64,000 bases of DNA from positions 186,001-250,000 of the forward strand of contig CP110632.1 in the NCBI GenBank assembly GCA_026210745.1, given 5' to 3'. This document shows, piece by piece, positions 53,425 to 63,735 of the stretch (the first letter of the stretch is position 1; each line of letters opens with the position of its first letter). The translations under genes were made by a program, and so were the position numbers. The notes under the pieces are model-generated. The model ran no database searches. It was not told the origin of the DNA and saw only the letters and a list, made by a program, of their open reading frames with translations. The stretch comes from Exobasidium rhododendri. Lineage: Eukaryota > Basidiomycota > Exobasidiomycetes > Exobasidiales > Exobasidiaceae.

Positions 53425-54601
53425 ATGTCAACTACACAAACGATCCCGGCCACGATGAAGTGCGCCTACATCGATGAGTTCAAGAAGCCCATGAAGGTCG
53501 ACACGGCCAGAAAGGTGCCATCCGACTTGAGCGAGTACGACATACTCGTCAGCACGAAGGCCGCAGGTATGTGCCATACGGATTTGCAAGTTCTGGAAGG
53601 TGTCTATGAGGAGGCAGGATCGCACAAAGGGATGATTGGATCTCATGAGCCAGCCGGCGTGGTAGTCAAGCTTGGTCCCAAGGCGGAGAGTGAAGGCCTC
53701 GTCAAAGTAGGAGACCGCGTCGGAAGCATCAACACATACGGCTATTGCGGTAAATGCAATGCTTGCAAGCATCAAGGTCGACAGCTTTGTGAGAAGATTG
53801 GAGGACTCCTTGGTCTCACAGCAGATGGAGGATTTGCCGAATACTGTAAGATGGACGCTCGAGTTGTTTCCAAGATACCAGAGGATATTCCCTTTGTGGA
53901 AGCAGCACCTCTCTTCTGCGCTGGTGCCACAATCTACGGGTGAGTGATGATGAAAAGGGGCGTCACCAGAACGAATTAAAGTTCACCGCTGACGTCCCCT
54001 GCCTGGTCATAAAAGCGCCATTCAAGCTGTCGGCGTGCAGAAAGATCAGTGGCTGGCCATCGTTGGGATTGGTGGGCTTGGGCATCTTGGTGTACAATAC
54101 GCCAAGGCACTCGGTTTCAAGGTGGTAGCATTGGACAACCGTCAAGTTGCTCTAGACCTACTCAAGAAGCTGCCCAGTCACCTTCAGCCAGACAAGGCGA
54201 TGCTCCTAGGAGATTCGAAAGACAAGACGGTAAAGGCACTTGGATCCGACTTCTACGACAGCAATCCAGGTGTTGACAAAGTAATTATCTGTACAGAAGA
54301 AAAGGACCTACCTAGAATCTGTCAACAATTCGTTCGTAAGGGCGGAGTCATCTGTGATGTAGGTCTCCCAGCCGATGGACCCTTGGAGATCGACGCCTTT
54401 GCATTGAACTTTAAAGAACAGACAATCAAGGGAAGATTGATCTGCACACCAAAGGAGTGTCAGGACATGGTCAACTTGCACTCGCAAAACAAGTGCAGGA
54501 CTCACATCGAGAAGACCTACCGAATCGAGGAGATTGAACAGGTCTTCAAGCACTACGAGAGTAAGGACCTGCAGGGCCGAATTTGCGTCTCTTTTGAGTA
54601 G
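53425..54601 (+). CDS. zinc-dependent alcohol dehydrogenase
   Basis: Exons 53425-53939 and 54016-54601 join over a 76-bp phase-2 intron to 366 residues. The medium-chain ADH fold is clear. Catalytic zinc ligands are in GMCHTDLQ (Cys) and GSHEPAG (His). The structural zinc loop is YGYCGKCNACKHQGRQLC. The NAD(P)-binding site is VGIGGLGHLG, and the C-terminal half carries the usual KALGFKVVALD and EEIEQVFKHYESKDLQGR. It oxidises alcohols or reduces aldehydes in the cytosol; closeness to yeast Adh1-type enzymes suggests ethanol/acetaldehyde, but specificity is not fixed by sequence. The GSHEPAG replaces the usual GHEGAG. Confidence 0.92.
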
Positions 54602-54887
54602 ATCTGCAACGACAGTAGATAGATACTTCTTCTCTTACTTGAATCATGATATGGTTTGTCCTGATCATGTACCTTCCTGTTGCTTCGTTCGAATGTGATG
54701 CTTTCTTTTTCACTAGCTCAGATTACGATGGCGGTATCTTCCTCGCCCTCCTCCACTTTTCAATGGGTAGGCTGCACACGCGTCGACTTACTTCCAATCA
54801 AATTAAGCTCTGAGCTATCTTCCCTTTCCCTCAACTTTACCTCCATCATCGTTCTCTGCCACTTCTCCTGCCTCTAATAAGCAGATC

Positions 54888-55511
54888 ATGTCACTCACTC
54901 CACCATGGACTGCCGAGACTGCCCACAAGAAAGTCAAAGCCGCACAAAACTTGTGGAATAGTAAAGATGCAGATAAGGTAGTGCTCGCATACACACCGGA
55001 CACCGTCTGGCGCAATCGAGACGTCTTCCTACAGGGCACTGAAGGAGTCCGAACATTTTTGAAAGAGAAGTGGGCCAAGGAGCAGTACTACCGATTGAAG
55101 AAAGAACTCTTCGCATTCACTGGCAACAAGATTGCTGTGCAATTCTGGTACGAGTATTGCCCAGATCGGGAAAAGGAGCCTGACAACTGGCGAAGGTGTG
55201 AGTGGGAAAGATGGAAGAGATCGGCGCGGGTGTGCGTGCTGCCCTGCTCTGCGCAGAGGTTGACACCCATTCTTCTTTTTTTTGTTCAGGCTACGGACTC
55301 GAAGACTGGACGTTTGCGGACGATGGGAAAATGCATAAGAGGTGAGCAGGATCAACAACGTGGTGACGGTGAGGGGGGTCCTTGGCTGACACGTTATACC
55401 AGACAAATGAGCGGAAACGAGATTGATATTACATCGTCGCAAAGGTGGTTTCACGATGACATCAGTGAAGGAGAGATCGATCAATTACAGCTAAGCGAGC
55501 GCGACCATTGA
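54888..55511 (+). CDS. DUF1348 / SnoaL-like (NTF2-fold) protein
   Basis: Exons 54888-55197, 55290-55341 and 55403-55511 join (92- and 61-bp introns) to 156 residues. The sequence WTAETAHKKVKAAQNLWNSKDADKVVLAYTPDTVWRNR is the NTF2-like cone fold start. RTFLKEKWAKEQYYRLKKELFAFTGNKIAVQFWYEY and the spliced NWRRCYGLEDWTFADDGKMHKRQMSGNEI complete the DUF1348 pattern. The family is widespread in bacteria and fungi, with no proven reaction. The small middle exon is supported because it supplies the conserved YGLEDW block. Its stop codon lies only 18 bp from that of Abp1 on the other strand. Confidence 0.88.
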   Translation: MSLTPPWTAETAHKKVKAAQNLWNSKDADKVVLAYTPDTVWRNRDVFLQGTEGVRTFLKEKWAKEQYYRLKKELFAFTGNKIAVQFWYEYCPDREKEPDNWRRCEWERWKRSARVCVLPCSAQRLTPILLFFVQATDSKTGRLRTMGKCIRGEQDQQRGDGEGGPWLTRYTRQMSGNEIDITSSQRWFHDDISEGEIDQLQLSERDH

Positions 55512-55529
55512 GTGACACGAATTTATTCG

Positions 55530-57538
55530 TTATTCGTTCAACTCGACGTAGTTCTGCGAAGAAGAGAAGGGAAGGAGCTTCAGTGGTCAGTGTCGCTTCT
55601 CCTCTTCGCAACAGGGAACACCATCGACTCACTGCTGGGAAGAGACCGGTTTGTCCAGACGACTCGTTGGTTCCGTTCCACCAATCGTCTGATGCGAAGT
55701 CAATGTCGACGATCTTGTCACCTTCTTGGAATCCCAGTTCATTGTCCTCGGCGGCATCATACGCATACAGTGCCACAGCAAAGGGTCCAGTTGACGTTGG
55801 TGGTGCAGGAGGAGCGGGGGGCGCTGGAGGGGCAGGAGGAGCAGCTGGAATAGCTGACTCGGCAGGCGGTGGTGGTGGTGGTGGAGGGGGTGGGGGAGGC
55901 GGCGGCGCTTCTTCTTCTTCTTCTTCGACGATCTGTGCTGCGACTGGCGCTGGTGCTGCTGCTGCAGGCGTGGGAGCAGGAGGCGGCGGGGGAGGCGGTG
56001 GTGGTGCGCTGCTCTCCTCCTCTGCAGCGTCGCCTTCAAGCAATTCAACGTCTGCAAGATCAGTAGCGTCAGCATCTTGTCTGTGCGATCTTGAACTCCT
56101 CGACAACAAACTCACAAGTAGACGGGAATAGCCCTTCCTGGCCATCGATAATACCGGACCACCATCCCTCGTCTACGAATTCGATTCCTGTGATTGTGTC
56201 CCCCTCTGTGAAAGAAATCTCATTGTCTTCCGTAGCAGTGTACTCGTAGATCGCAACTGCTCGCTTGCCAGTGCTCGATGCGGCTGGCTCTCCTGTACTG
56301 TCATTCAATGTGCTTCTTCCAAGGTCGTCTGCGGTTTGAGAGACATCAGCTTCGCTCGCAGCTGGAGGTGGTGGCGGCGGCGGAGGTGGTGGTGGTGATG
56401 CTTCTTCCTCCTCTTCATGTCGAGCGAAGGCAGCCGCTCCCGCTCCAACACCGACACCAGCACCAACACCTCCAAGCACTTTGGCAGAGGCTTGACTGCT
56501 TCTTGCGTCCTCCTCCGCCTGCTCCTTCTTTTGCTTCTCCTGTCGCTGCGACCAAGTTAATCCTCCACCGCCACCACCACTGGCAACTCGAGGGGCGGGA
56601 GCGGATGATGGTGCTGCTTCTGATACATTGCCTCCAAAGGGAAAACGATTACCCAGCTTACCAGGCTTGCCTAATTTGACAGGCTCATATGCTGTACCGA
56701 CTGGCTTGATGCGATCATCTTCTGCTGGCTTGTTAGTTGCCGGCGCTGGTGCTGCTGTGGCTGGCTTACTGGATGAAAAGTCGGCGGCTCGTGAAGGTGG
56801 TGGAGCAGCAGAAGAAGTAGGTCCTCCCACGATCCCTCCCACGTTTGGCGCTCTGCTGTAGGATGGTGCAGCTGTACTGGCTGCGACGGGCGGTGTCGGT
56901 CGAGGAGCGGGAGGTGGTGCACTGGAAGCTGGAGCCCCTGATCGAATGCTGGAAAGCTCGTCTCTCGCTGGCTTGTACGCTGTGCCGACGGGCTGAATAG
57001 GCTCCTGCTTCTTCGCACCCGCTTGCATGCCTCGGATGTCGGGTGCTCCTACGGGCTGATAAGAAGAACCAACCGGTGCAATCTTTCCCCCCATCTGAGT
57101 GTTAGCGCTCTGTCCTGCTGCGGAGTATTTGCTTCCGCTACTGTCCGTCACCTTCTTCATGATTAACTTGCCGTCCAAGTCATCTTCTCTTCTCGCATTG
57201 ATACTGACGTGGTAATTCTTCAGATATTGTCCCACCGAACCAGAATGAGACGTGAACAGACCTTTCCTCGCTTCAGGCACACCTTCACCACACCAATTAA
57301 TCAGGACGAACTTCGGCAATTGACTGTTCGGGTCGACGACTCGAATGAAGCCATACTGAATGCGACCGGAAGAGAACTCAAAAAGGGCGTCCTCTAGAGA
57401 GCCTTGCTCGACCGACTGGACTTTGAGATCGTTGGATCCCTTTTCATAGGTAAGAATGAGAAAGTCGGCTGCTCCACTGAGCACCTGATCGTAGGCCGAA
57501 CGAATGTCCGGGCCAGAGAGGTTCACATTGAGCGACAT
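55530..57538 (-). CDS. ABP1: actin-binding protein Abp1 with two SH3 domains
   Basis: Exons 57538-56116, 56051-55633 and 55553-55530 join (64- and 79-bp introns) to 621 residues. An ADF/cofilin-homology domain (1-135; LSGPDIRSAYDQVLSG, FVLINWCGEGVPEARKGLFTSH) binds F-actin. Four QPVGTAYKP-like units follow (IAPVGSSYQPV, IQPVGTAYKP, IKPVGTAYEP among them), then a Lys/Glu coiled-coil stretch and poly-Pro. SH3-1 (AVAIYEYTATEDNEISFTEGD) and SH3-2 (AVALYAYDAAEDNELGFQEGD) lie at the C-terminus, joined by acidic, poly-Pro and PPAPPAPPA repeats. The last exon has only 24 coding bases, giving NYVELNE, the end of SH3-2. Abp1 works at cortical actin patches in endocytosis. Yeast Abp1 has one SH3; two resemble other fungal forms. 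Confidence 0.93.
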
Positions 57539-57754
57539 TGTCTTAGTGAGATGGATGGCGAAGTGGAGTTGGGCGGTGTGGTCGGAAAGCAGTATTCCTA
57601 TCTAACATGCTGGCGCTTGGACCAATTGCACCGTCCACGTGGGGGAGCGCTGATGATCGCGAACTGGGAAGATCTGAGCTTTATCCAACCTCAATCTCGG
57701 CCACTGAATTTACTTCTTGGGCGATACTCTTCTCTGACTTCGAAGACTCTGGCC

Positions 57755-58627
57755 ATGACGGGAACACTTGGGAAGATCAAGGGCGTCCTGTTTGATGTGA
57801 GAGCTTGCTCTTGGTTGTCTTTAATTTGACATCGTGCTGACGGTCAATTAATTTCTCACCAGATGGACGGCCTCTTGATCGACAGTGAGAATGTGTACAC
57901 CGTCGTCGTCAACAAGATACTCGCACCATACGGCAAAGAGCAGACATGGGAGATCAAGTCAAGATTGATGGGCACCCCAGAAAGGAAGGCCTGTGAGATC
58001 TTGCTGAGTGCTCTCTGGCCTGCCACTGAAGAAGAAAAACAAAAGGAAGGCCTATCAATTTCGAAAGATTGTCCTTTCACCATCGATACTTTCTTAGCAG
58101 ATCGAAATTTAGATCTAGATGAGTACTTTGGGAAAGTCAAACCATTGCCTGGTGCTGAAAGACTGGTACAACATCTGGCAAAACACAATATACCCATTTG
58201 CGTGGCTACGGGAAGCAAGAGACGCAATTATGAGATCAAATCTGGCGCCAATGGTCCTCTCTTTGGACCGTTCAAGGGGAGGGTAATCTGTGGAGACGAT
58301 TCGAGACTCAAAAGAGGGAAGCCGAATCCAGATGTGTTCCTTCTCGCCGCCAGAGAGGGACTGGGAATGCCTGACGGTGTTAGAGAGTGGGGTGAGGAAC
58401 ATGATGGAACTTTTGGAGGCAACGAAGGCGACTTTCTCGTGTTTGAAGATGCAAAACCGGGAGTAATGGCGGCAGTGAGGGCGAACATGAAGGTGGTGTG
58501 GGTCCCGGACCCCAACCTCAAGAAGCTCCTGCAAGAGGAAAACGAAGACTTGCATGCGACACAGACCATCGACTCGCTGCTAGAATTCCGGCCAGAGCTC
58601 TTCGGCCTCCCAGCATTCTCTGATTGA
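57755..58627 (+). CDS. HAD-family phosphatase (pseudouridine-5'-phosphatase-like)
   Basis: Exons 57755-57796 and 57863-58627 join over a 66-bp phase-0 intron to 268 residues. The intron splits HAD motif I, DMDG, between D and M: GVLFD-MDGLLIDSE. Motif II is CVATGSKRR, motif III the Lys in KRGKPNPDVF, and motif IV LVFEDAKPGVMAA. The helical cap is of the HDHD1/Gpp1 type. The likely reaction is dephosphorylation of a small phosphomonoester such as pseudouridine 5'-phosphate or glycerol phosphate, in the cytosol. The start is divergent from ABP1 with 216 bp between, so the two share a promoter region. Confidence 0.9.
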
Positions 58628-58835
58628 CGATGTTCCCTATACCGCCACACCTCACAGAGCCAATTCGAGTTTCACTCCAACGTTCATATGTGCATCATAT
58701 ACTATCGTTATAATCATTACCAAACTACTACTGCTACTACCTAAAGGGCGGACGAAATCATGCTAGCTTTAATGTACAAATAATGGCATACAGTGGAAGG
58801 GGAAAAGGAGGGTTCGATGTAGCAATGGGAGAACA

Positions 58836-60860
58836 TCATCGCAATCTTCCTTCGAGCTCAGCAAGCTTGCTGGGTTGAACGGTTCTCTTGGTGGGAGAGC
58901 CCTGTAGTTTGCTCTCATTAGCGAAGAAACCGTCTAATTCGTGGTCAAATAAATCTTTGTGATCATCGCTCATGTGTTCTGCTGATGTCTCCTTCTCTGT
59001 TTCTACTTGTTTTGAGTCAGTGTAGAGTTGTCGAAGTTCGTCGATCTTTTGGTTTCGATCCAATTCGGGGTCGTACTGAAGGTGACGGCGCAAGACTACT
59101 CGCTCAAAGAGAGAGAGATGTCGAGGGTGGATGGCAATACCGTGGTAGTTTTCCTGTTCGCCTCGGAGTACATAGCCAAAGTACCTCTCCTGTTCTCGGA
59201 GGTCCAGACCAGTCGTGTCCGGGATGAAGATCAAGGTCAATGCCCAACCACCGAAAGCCCACGGGAAGACAAACAAGAACTTTTCTCGGGATCCAATGTA
59301 ATTGTAGTAGACGGCTGCTAGCAATGCTCCCATCTTACCCGTTGCGGCACTGAGACCGTGGGCAGTGGAGCGAACACTGGCGGGATATACCTCCGCAGCC
59401 AGTAAGAAACTTGTGGTGTTTGGTCCAAATTGAGTGAAGAAGGAGCTCAAGAAGTAGAGGGCCATGAAAGCGTGAGCACCTGCCTTTGAGCCAGTCAGCT
59501 GTGGGTAGAGAGCGTAGCAAATGGTGAAGATGACTCCGATGGCCAAAAGACCGTTGGCTTGCATCCACTTGCGCCCGTACTGCTTGTGATCGATCAGAAT
59601 CGCGGCTAGATAGTATCCAACAAGACTGATTCCGATGTTGAGTAGATTGTATAGGTACGTAGGCTTCACGTCAGTCGTGCCGGTGATGATCTGAATGAAG
59701 ACACTGCTGAAGATCTTGGAGCCGTAAAAGACGACGTCGTTGATGAACCAGACAAGGGCAGTACCGATCATTCGATGCCAGTAATGGCCGCCGGCGAGCT
59801 TGAGACTAGACAAGTTGTATCCAGAAGTGTGGGTTTTTCCCTTGGCTTGCCTCAATGCTGCGTCGACGTATCGCATCTTGTAGAAACGCAAGTAGGCGAG
59901 ATACAGAGTGGGCAGGATAATGACGGCGAATTGAAGTCGGAAAGTCCATTGAACGGTCGTCTTACTGTAAGGAGAATTCAACGAGCCGGAATTGAAGATC
60001 AAAAGGAGGATAATGAGTACACCTTGATTGAACAGTTGTCCCCACCCCTGCATAGTGAAAGCGAGAGCGACACGCCTTCCTCGGGTGAGACGATCCGTGG
60101 CGGCAGCACTACTACCTTGCCCTACCGTCTCCATCGCTTGCGTCGAGGTCATCGGATATTCTCCTCCCACTCCGATGCCGTAGATAAAGAGAGAGAAGGC
60201 ATAGCAGATAACCCATCCGTTGAGTGTATTTCCCCACATCGCGGTCAGCATGATGCTCCCTAGAGTCATGACGAGCGCGTCTTGCACCATACCGAAGCGT
60301 CTACCGATCCAATCTCCTTCAATACCGACGAGCACCTGGCCAACGATGATTCCAATAATCTCCAGGTAGTCTACTGCGTGGATCCAGCCAACTTCACATT
60401 CGGTGTAGCTCTTCCAACAAGCTGGCCAGACAGCTTTGAAAAGTGGTGACAGATTGCCGACTGAGAACAAGACATACCCTTCTACGAATAGTCCCATTCC
60501 CTTGACGACGTAGTTGCTAAAGTAGAAGCGGATAGGACTCAATGGGTCCTCCTTGAACATCCGTCCAATCTGCTTCACTTCCTGCTTGGCTTGCGCATTG
60601 TTCTGATTGTTAATCCACTTTGTCTTTTCACCCGCTGGAAGGTCAGCCCAGTACGTATGGTTGGAGGTGTATATGTCTGAAGGGTAGAGGATGGAATCGA
60701 GTGTAGCCAGAGCTCGATCAGGGACACCCCCACTTGTCTGGAACTTCTCTTGGTGATGGTCGTTTTGTGAAGCGACGGGGGTAGTAGAGATCTCACTGGA
60801 GTCAGTGGAGACCTCTTCCGCCTTGCGTTGAATTTCGTCGCCCATGTTGGAGCAATTCAA
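58836..60860 (-). CDS. phosphate transporter, MFS PHS family (PHO84-like)
   Basis: A single exon encodes 674 residues, or 669 from the second Met. Twelve hydrophobic helices are visible. Sequence marks include GMGLFVEGYVLFSVGNLSPLF, GIEGDWIGRRFG (the D-x-x-G-R-R loop), YGIGVGGEYPMTST, FTQFGPNTTSFLLAAEVYPASVRSTAHGLSAATGK and FIPDTTGLDLREQERYF. The GGEYP-STQ and FGPNTTSFLL-EVYP-R-T blocks are those of proton-phosphate symporters. Relatives include fungal PHO84 and a divergent basidiomycete branch; this one has a longer acidic C-terminal tail and may transport another phosphorylated solute. It acts at the plasma membrane. It would complement the secreted acid phosphatase at 19-21 kb in phosphate uptake. 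Confidence 0.88.
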   Translation of the reverse strand: MNCSNMGDEIQRKAEEVSTDSSEISTTPVASQNDHHQEKFQTSGGVPDRALATLDSILYPSDIYTSNHTYWADLPAGEKTKWINNQNNAQAKQEVKQIGRMFKEDPLSPIRFYFSNYVVKGMGLFVEGYVLFSVGNLSPLFKAVWPACWKSYTECEVGWIHAVDYLEIIGIIVGQVLVGIEGDWIGRRFGMVQDALVMTLGSIMLTAMWGNTLNGWVICYAFSLFIYGIGVGGEYPMTSTQAMETVGQGSSAAATDRLTRGRRVALAFTMQGWGQLFNQGVLIILLLIFNSGSLNSPYSKTTVQWTFRLQFAVIILPTLYLAYLRFYKMRYVDAALRQAKGKTHTSGYNLSSLKLAGGHYWHRMIGTALVWFINDVVFYGSKIFSSVFIQIITGTTDVKPTYLYNLLNIGISLVGYYLAAILIDHKQYGRKWMQANGLLAIGVIFTICYALYPQLTGSKAGAHAFMALYFLSSFFTQFGPNTTSFLLAAEVYPASVRSTAHGLSAATGKMGALLAAVYYNYIGSREKFLFVFPWAFGGWALTLIFIPDTTGLDLREQERYFGYVLRGEQENYHGIAIHPRHLSLFERVVLRRHLQYDPELDRNQKIDELRQLYTDSKQVETEKETSAEHMSDDHKDLFDHELDGFFANESKLQGSPTKRTVQPSKLAELEGRLR

Positions 60861-61104
60861 AAGAGTAGAAGGAATGGAAAGCTGGAGTGGGGTGTGAAGA
60901 GAATAAGGGGGGAAATTTGTGCAAAATAGGGTAGCCCCTCCAGTAAGAGCTTCCTCAAGTAGGAAAAAGGGGGGGACACAAGGTGGTAGTAAGGTGAAAC
61001 TACCTCGAGGAAACGCACAGGAAGATCCCCGGCCTCTCGTCTTCCTCTCCGCCGGGCGACGCAGAGAATTTTGATCAATTCAATCATTTCCCTTGATCTT
61101 TGTA

Positions 61105-61141
61105 TACGTAGGCTCCATAATTAAATCAATTTTCGCGCGAC
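61105..61141 (+). repeat. mariner left terminal inverted repeat
   Basis: It starts TACGTAGG, then holds TCAATTTT and CGCGCGAC; it pairs with the complement of 62431-62470 with several mismatches and a 3-bp length difference. Confidence 0.8.
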
Positions 61142-61240
61142 GCCATCCTTACACCGAGCACACCGAGCATGATTCTTGTGTGATGACGTGGCCTTTCTGC
61201 TCTCAATAAGATGCCTTTTACCATCATCAGTGCCAGCACC

Positions 61241-62350
61241 ATGCCGAGAGGCCTTGAAATACCAGGGGAGAAGAGAGCTCTAGCTGTGGGTATGTGGAAG
61301 GGCGGGGTAAAGCAGGTAATTATAGCCAAAGAGCTTGGCCTTCAGCCTTCTACACTTTGCCGCATCATCAAGCGCTTCAAGGCTAGGAACACAGTGAAGA
61401 ACAACCCCCGATCTGGCAGACCGCCTGCAACCACACGGCTAGAACGCTGCAGAATGGTCTCGTGGGCAAAACAGCATCATTGGCAGCCATACAAGTGGGT
61501 CATGGCAAGGTACTGTATTGGTGTTAGTAAGACCACATTTGTAAGGGTCCTACGGAGGGCGGGGCTGCAGCGCTACACTGCGCAGCTAGCACCCAGGCTC
61601 ACAGATAAGCACAAGGAGAAGCGCAGAGAGTGGGCAGCGTATGCGGTAGGTATAGACTGGCGCAGAGTGGTCTTTACCGATGAGTCTTCCTTCAAGGCCG
61701 ATATCCTTGGCAGCACCAAACCAAAGGTAACGAGGAAGAGAGGAGCAAGAGAGCGCCACCTGTTGAGGAACATGGCCACAAAGTGGAAGTCCAGGCCGCA
61801 GCAGCTAATGGTATGGGGCGCTATAGCAATTGGGCACAAATCACCATTAGTCAGAATGCAGTACAGGGCTGGAGAGAGTGTTAATGGTGCTATGTACTCG
61901 GACCTCATCATTCACGATAACTTGGCGCCGTTCTTGCTGCAGGTAGAGCAGGCACTACCACCCTCTCTACTTCCGGCTCTAGCTTGTGAGGACAACGCAA
62001 AGCCACACAGCTGCAGAGTATCAGCAGAAATGAGGGACACTATTGGCATGGTCCCTTATCACCATCCTCCTCAAAGTCCCGACTTGAACCCGATTGAAGA
62101 AGTATGGCTATATATGAAGCAGCGCATGGCTAGCCAGAAGGGTCGGAACCTTACTCTCAATGAGCTCTGGGAGCTGGTACAGGAGTACTGGGATGAGGTT
62201 CCGCAGCCATGGATAGACCAGAAGATCCGGAGCATGGATTCTAGGCGCAGCGCTGTAGCTAAGCAGAAAGGGGGCATTATTTCTAAAATGGACATCCGAG
62301 CAACGGTACCAAGCATAGAAGAAGAGTCGAGCCTCACATCTGTATCATAA
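61241..62350 (+). CDS. Tc1/mariner transposase
   Basis: From the ATG at 61241 the product has 369 residues; an ATG 30 bp upstream is in frame but less typical. The N-terminus MPRGLEIPGEKRALAVGMW leads into two helix-turn-helix units (VIIAKELGLQPSTLCRIIKRFK and YCIGVSKTTFVRVLRRAGL) with a GRPP linker. The catalytic triad is in VVFTDESSF (Asp), LACEDNAKPH (Asp) and SPDLNPIEEVW (Glu), a DD34E-like spacing. The frame is undamaged, so the copy may have been active recently. Confidence 0.92.
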   Translation: MPRGLEIPGEKRALAVGMWKGGVKQVIIAKELGLQPSTLCRIIKRFKARNTVKNNPRSGRPPATTRLERCRMVSWAKQHHWQPYKWVMARYCIGVSKTTFVRVLRRAGLQRYTAQLAPRLTDKHKEKRREWAAYAVGIDWRRVVFTDESSFKADILGSTKPKVTRKRGARERHLLRNMATKWKSRPQQLMVWGAIAIGHKSPLVRMQYRAGESVNGAMYSDLIIHDNLAPFLLQVEQALPPSLLPALACEDNAKPHSCRVSAEMRDTIGMVPYHHPPQSPDLNPIEEVWLYMKQRMASQKGRNLTLNELWELVQEYWDEVPQPWIDQKIRSMDSRRSAVAKQKGGIISKMDIRATVPSIEEESSLTSVS

Positions 62351-62430
62351 TACATTCAATTATCATAGAGTCATGGTCACCATTGCCTTCGTACATGCTG
62401 TATCGATGGAGAAAGGCCCATTCTTTTAAA

Positions 62431-62470
62431 GTCGCGCGCGAAAAATTGACTTTCTTTCGGTACCTACGTA
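62431..62470 (-). repeat. mariner right terminal inverted repeat
   Basis: Its complement starts TACGTAGG and contains TCAATTTTT and CGCGCGCGAC, matching the left end imperfectly. Confidence 0.8.
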
Positions 62471-62472
62471 TA

Positions 62473-63042
62473 TTTTACTGGGATATTATTGTGCGAAACT
62501 AGTGGAGCGCACATGGGCGCATTTCCTAGTGTGACCGGTACACTTTGCGATCAAGAGATAGACACTCCCCTAGTACCCTGCTTTTTCTCTAAATTTTAAG
62601 TCCCCTCTAAGAAAGATTCAATGTCGGGGTCTACCGATTGTACTACTGTACTGTTTTCTGCACGAAACGACGCCTCTACATACGAAGCTATTCATAATTA
62701 AAAGACCGAAGCAGACCAATCTGATTTTTCTGGAAGTTGTATTTCGTGATCACACAGTTAAAATATTCGCCGGCTGAGATTTTTCCCAAAGTGCTAGTAG
62801 GCAGTGCCGGAGGTTGCGGCATCGAGAGCAAAAGAAAAGACACGCCCGCACTATAGCAGAGTGCATGCATGGAGAGGCAACGTTCCCTCGAGGACATGCT
62901 GTGCTTCGCTCTTCTTGTAGACGGCGCAATTCGTCCCATGTCCATCATGTTCCTGCATTTTAAATCGTGATGGCGTCTCCTTGTGGTACGTGGCCATGGC
63001 TTTACATCAAATCTAGAAATGAGAAAAAAAAAGCCAAAAATG
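62473..63042. other. intergenic region between mariner and tRNA
   Basis: AT-rich, with no supported gene. A minus-strand frame (62688-63200) runs across the tRNA and is spurious. It holds the pol III terminator of the tRNA. Confidence 0.45.
63024..63040 (-). terminator. RNA polymerase III terminator of tRNA-Leu
   Basis: Read on the minus strand, five T (63040-63036) follow the tRNA 3' end after 2 bp, and nine T (63032-63024) follow soon after, a primary and a backup pol III stop. Confidence 0.75.
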
Positions 63043-63153
63043 TGAGTTCTGTGGGATTCGAACCCACGAGTCCGAAAACACCGCCGTACAACACGGTAAA
63101 GTAGAAGTCCTAAATTCCTTAAGACGGCCCATTGACCACTTTGGTAAGAACCC
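63043..63153 (-). tRNA. tRNA-Leu, probable UAA anticodon, with intron
   Basis: The acceptor stem GGGTTCT pairs with AGAACTC, followed by a discriminator A. The D arm is CCA...TGG around AAGTGGTCAA. The T arm GTGGG-TTCGAAT-CCCAC is perfect. A long variable arm places it in the Leu/Ser class, and the A discriminator favours Leu. The anticodon stem GCCGT/ACGGC encloses CTTAAG, an intron of about 29 nt, then T, giving anticodon TAA. Shifting the stem by one base would give AAG, also Leu. Boxes A and B are present as the D and T arms. Confidence 0.82.
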
Positions 63154-63735
63154 GATAAGTGGTCGATCAGCGATCCTGAAGATATATATTGTTTACTCAT
63201 ATTGTCTTTTGCTTCAGTCCTGACGATTACCTCGAGGAGACTACACTACAGTCACTAGTCGCACTCATCTGGGTTCTCGTTCAAGTCAAAAGGGCGAAGA
63301 AGAACGCCACAACTGCTTGGCAAGAATCAGAAGGAGCCCTCTATGGCACTTTCTTTCATATACCTTTGTCTCTGCGGCTTCAATGCATCCACTACGTGCT
63401 CTCCACCCTTCGCACTGAGGAGCTCCTCCAGCTTCTCCTGACTTTACAGTCCGTTGCGCACTTTCCTACGACTGCTGAATCGAATCGTGTCTATGATCCC
63501 GAAGAAATATAGGGAGGGCATTGAATTCTGTTTCATACAGTAAGACATCGTGCCTACCCAGTCCGAGCCGGGTCCGACCAAGCGATCATACCAAAGAACC
63601 TCCCCCGGTGCCTCTCTCGTATACACCACCAAGCGCTTCGTAGGAAGTCTATGATACCAGAACCCTTTACGGTTGTGTGTTTGATTGGAATATTAGAAGA
63701 ATGAGTGGGGTCTATTGCTACAATGTCGCTCTTTT
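63154..63735. other. intergenic region between tRNA and BAG-domain gene
   Basis: Frames on both strands are short. A plus-strand frame (63189-63512) shows no known domain, and I do not call it. Confidence 0.4.

Larger units (their letters stand above)
61105..62470 (+). mobile_element. Tc1/mariner transposon, 1366 bp
   Basis: It is flanked by TA at 61103-61104 and 62471-62472, the target duplication of this superfamily. Imperfect inverted repeats of 37 to 40 bp (61105-61141 and 62431-62470) both begin TACGTAGG and share TCAATTTT next to a CGCGCG core. The repeats enclose one transposase gene with an unbroken frame. The element lies between the phosphate transporter gene and a tRNA gene and does not interrupt a gene I can see. 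Confidence 0.88.

Noticed and set aside
55508-56131. Gly/Ala-rich plus-strand ORF at the ABP1 3' end
   Set aside because: It is the antisense of ABP1 poly-Pro and acidic repeats, which gives long open glycine runs.
62688-63200. Minus-strand ORF of 170 codons
   Set aside because: It runs straight through the tRNA-Leu gene.
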